Position numbers and translations under genes: made by a program. Positions 48,862 through 49,022 of a stretch of DNA of 49,022 bases are shown piece by piece. The DNA is from an uncultured Oscillospiraceae bacterium. GTDB taxonomy: Bacteria > Bacillota > Clostridia > Oscillospirales > Oscillospiraceae. The stretch lies in NCBI GenBank assembly GCA_900757415.1, contig CAAENU010000065.1, forward strand, positions 1 through 49,022, read 5' to 3'. Under the pieces are notes generated by a model. That model did no database searches and was not told the origin of the DNA. It was given only the letters and a program-made list of their open reading frames with translations. Position 1 is the first letter of the stretch. Every line of letters begins with the position of its first letter.

Positions 48862-49011
48862 TGACACCAACCGACACCAATGTGTCAGCGTCCTGCATTG
48901 TTCGGGCTTTCGGATATTTGATGTTGCGAAAGTGTGGTTTTCTGATACTCTTTCATGCTCTTGACACCAACGATTGACACCAACCGTTTCCCTGACACCA
49001 AATGACACCAT
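48862..49011 (-). repeat. Six TGACACCAA-type direct repeats, probable integrase arm sites
   Basis: GACACCAA-type units start at about 48862, 48872, 48962, 48975, 48993 and 49003 (the last ends in T; the second begins with C). All have the same orientation, in pairs 10-18 bases apart. Such arrays next to a tRNA 3' end are typical of arm-type binding sites at the end of an integrated phage or ICE. Confidence 0.6.
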
Positions 49012-49022
49012 TTTCGTTGGCA
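48885..49022 (-). CDS. Possible C-terminal fragment of an integrase gene (runs off the window)
   Basis: On minus, a frame open from the window edge to the TGA at 48885-48887 ends QKTTLSQHQISESPNNAGR. Another frame is open to 48799. Tyrosine recombinase genes of such elements often end over arm-site repeats facing the tRNA, but the visible residues are too few and repeat-derived to show an integrase domain. Position and orientation are the only support. Confidence 0.25.
   Translation of the reverse strand, partial: CQRKWCHLVSGKRLVSIVGVKSMKEYQKTTLSQHQISESPNNAGR

Overview
The window is a GC-rich, gene-dense chromosomal segment of an anaerobic Firmicute. Gene content (T-box control of cysS, a Mn2+ riboswitch, prs-pth-mfd, a SpoVK-like AAA ATPase, clostridial thiolase, a class 1B pyrD/pyrK pair, a clostridial-type monomeric [FeFe] hydrogenase) points to class Clostridia, most likely an Oscillospiraceae/Ruminococcaceae-type gut organism. 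The family assignment is inference; no 16S gene is present.

Layout. 1-2.5 kb: cysS (minus) with a cysteine T-box leader, then a small membrane/zinc-ribbon protein. 2.6-7.1 kb (plus): rpe behind a structured leader, recR, then apbE, a NusG-domain-II protein and a Gx-type membrane protein (a set resembling flavin-based extracellular electron transfer loci), then a CbbX/SpoVK-type AAA ATPase. 7.2-10.1 kb: a yybP-ykoY riboswitch and a P-type cation ATPase, probably a Mn2+/Ca2+ exporter. 10.1-17.6 kb (minus): a DUF4349 lipoprotein, an M23 peptidase, gpsA, and the lower-glycolysis block trmL-pgk-tpiA-gpmI, interrupted by two copies of a dispersed intergenic repeat. 18.3-24.8 kb (plus): prs, pth, mfd and a parvulin-like foldase.

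24.9-39.2 kb (plus): a thiolase with a Rex-type operator in its promoter spacer, then a near-complete purine operon purE-purC-purF-purM-purN-purO-purH(AICAR transformylase only)-purD-purL-guaB. Three enzymes are non-standard: PurF lacks its N-terminal glutaminase residues, PurH is replaced by two separate proteins, and IMP dehydrogenase is of the Tritrichomonas-like type. A bidirectional terminator separates this from the convergent pyrimidine operon pyrK-pyrD-pyrF-HAD-pyrE (39.2-42.9 kb, minus). Its leader looks like a pyrBI-style UTP-sensing attenuator with a 45-codon leader peptide, the most interesting regulatory structure in the window.

43.2-44.4 kb is gene debris (PAS/GGDEF-type, DUF4340-type and serine-recombinase fragments) beside two tRNA-Ser genes and a tRNA-Pro gene. 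45-48.4 kb holds an Rrf2 regulator convergent with cysK, and an [FeFe] hydrogenase. The window ends with tRNA-Leu, initiator tRNA-Met and, right after it, clustered TGACACCAA repeats that look like the arm-site end of an integrated element extending beyond the window.

How the genes work together: prs makes PRPP, which feeds the purine operon (purF) and pyrimidine operon (pyrE). rpe and the glycolytic genes supply pentose phosphates and energy. The thiolase and hydrogenase belong to fermentative electron disposal. cysS and cysK are under cysteine-linked control.
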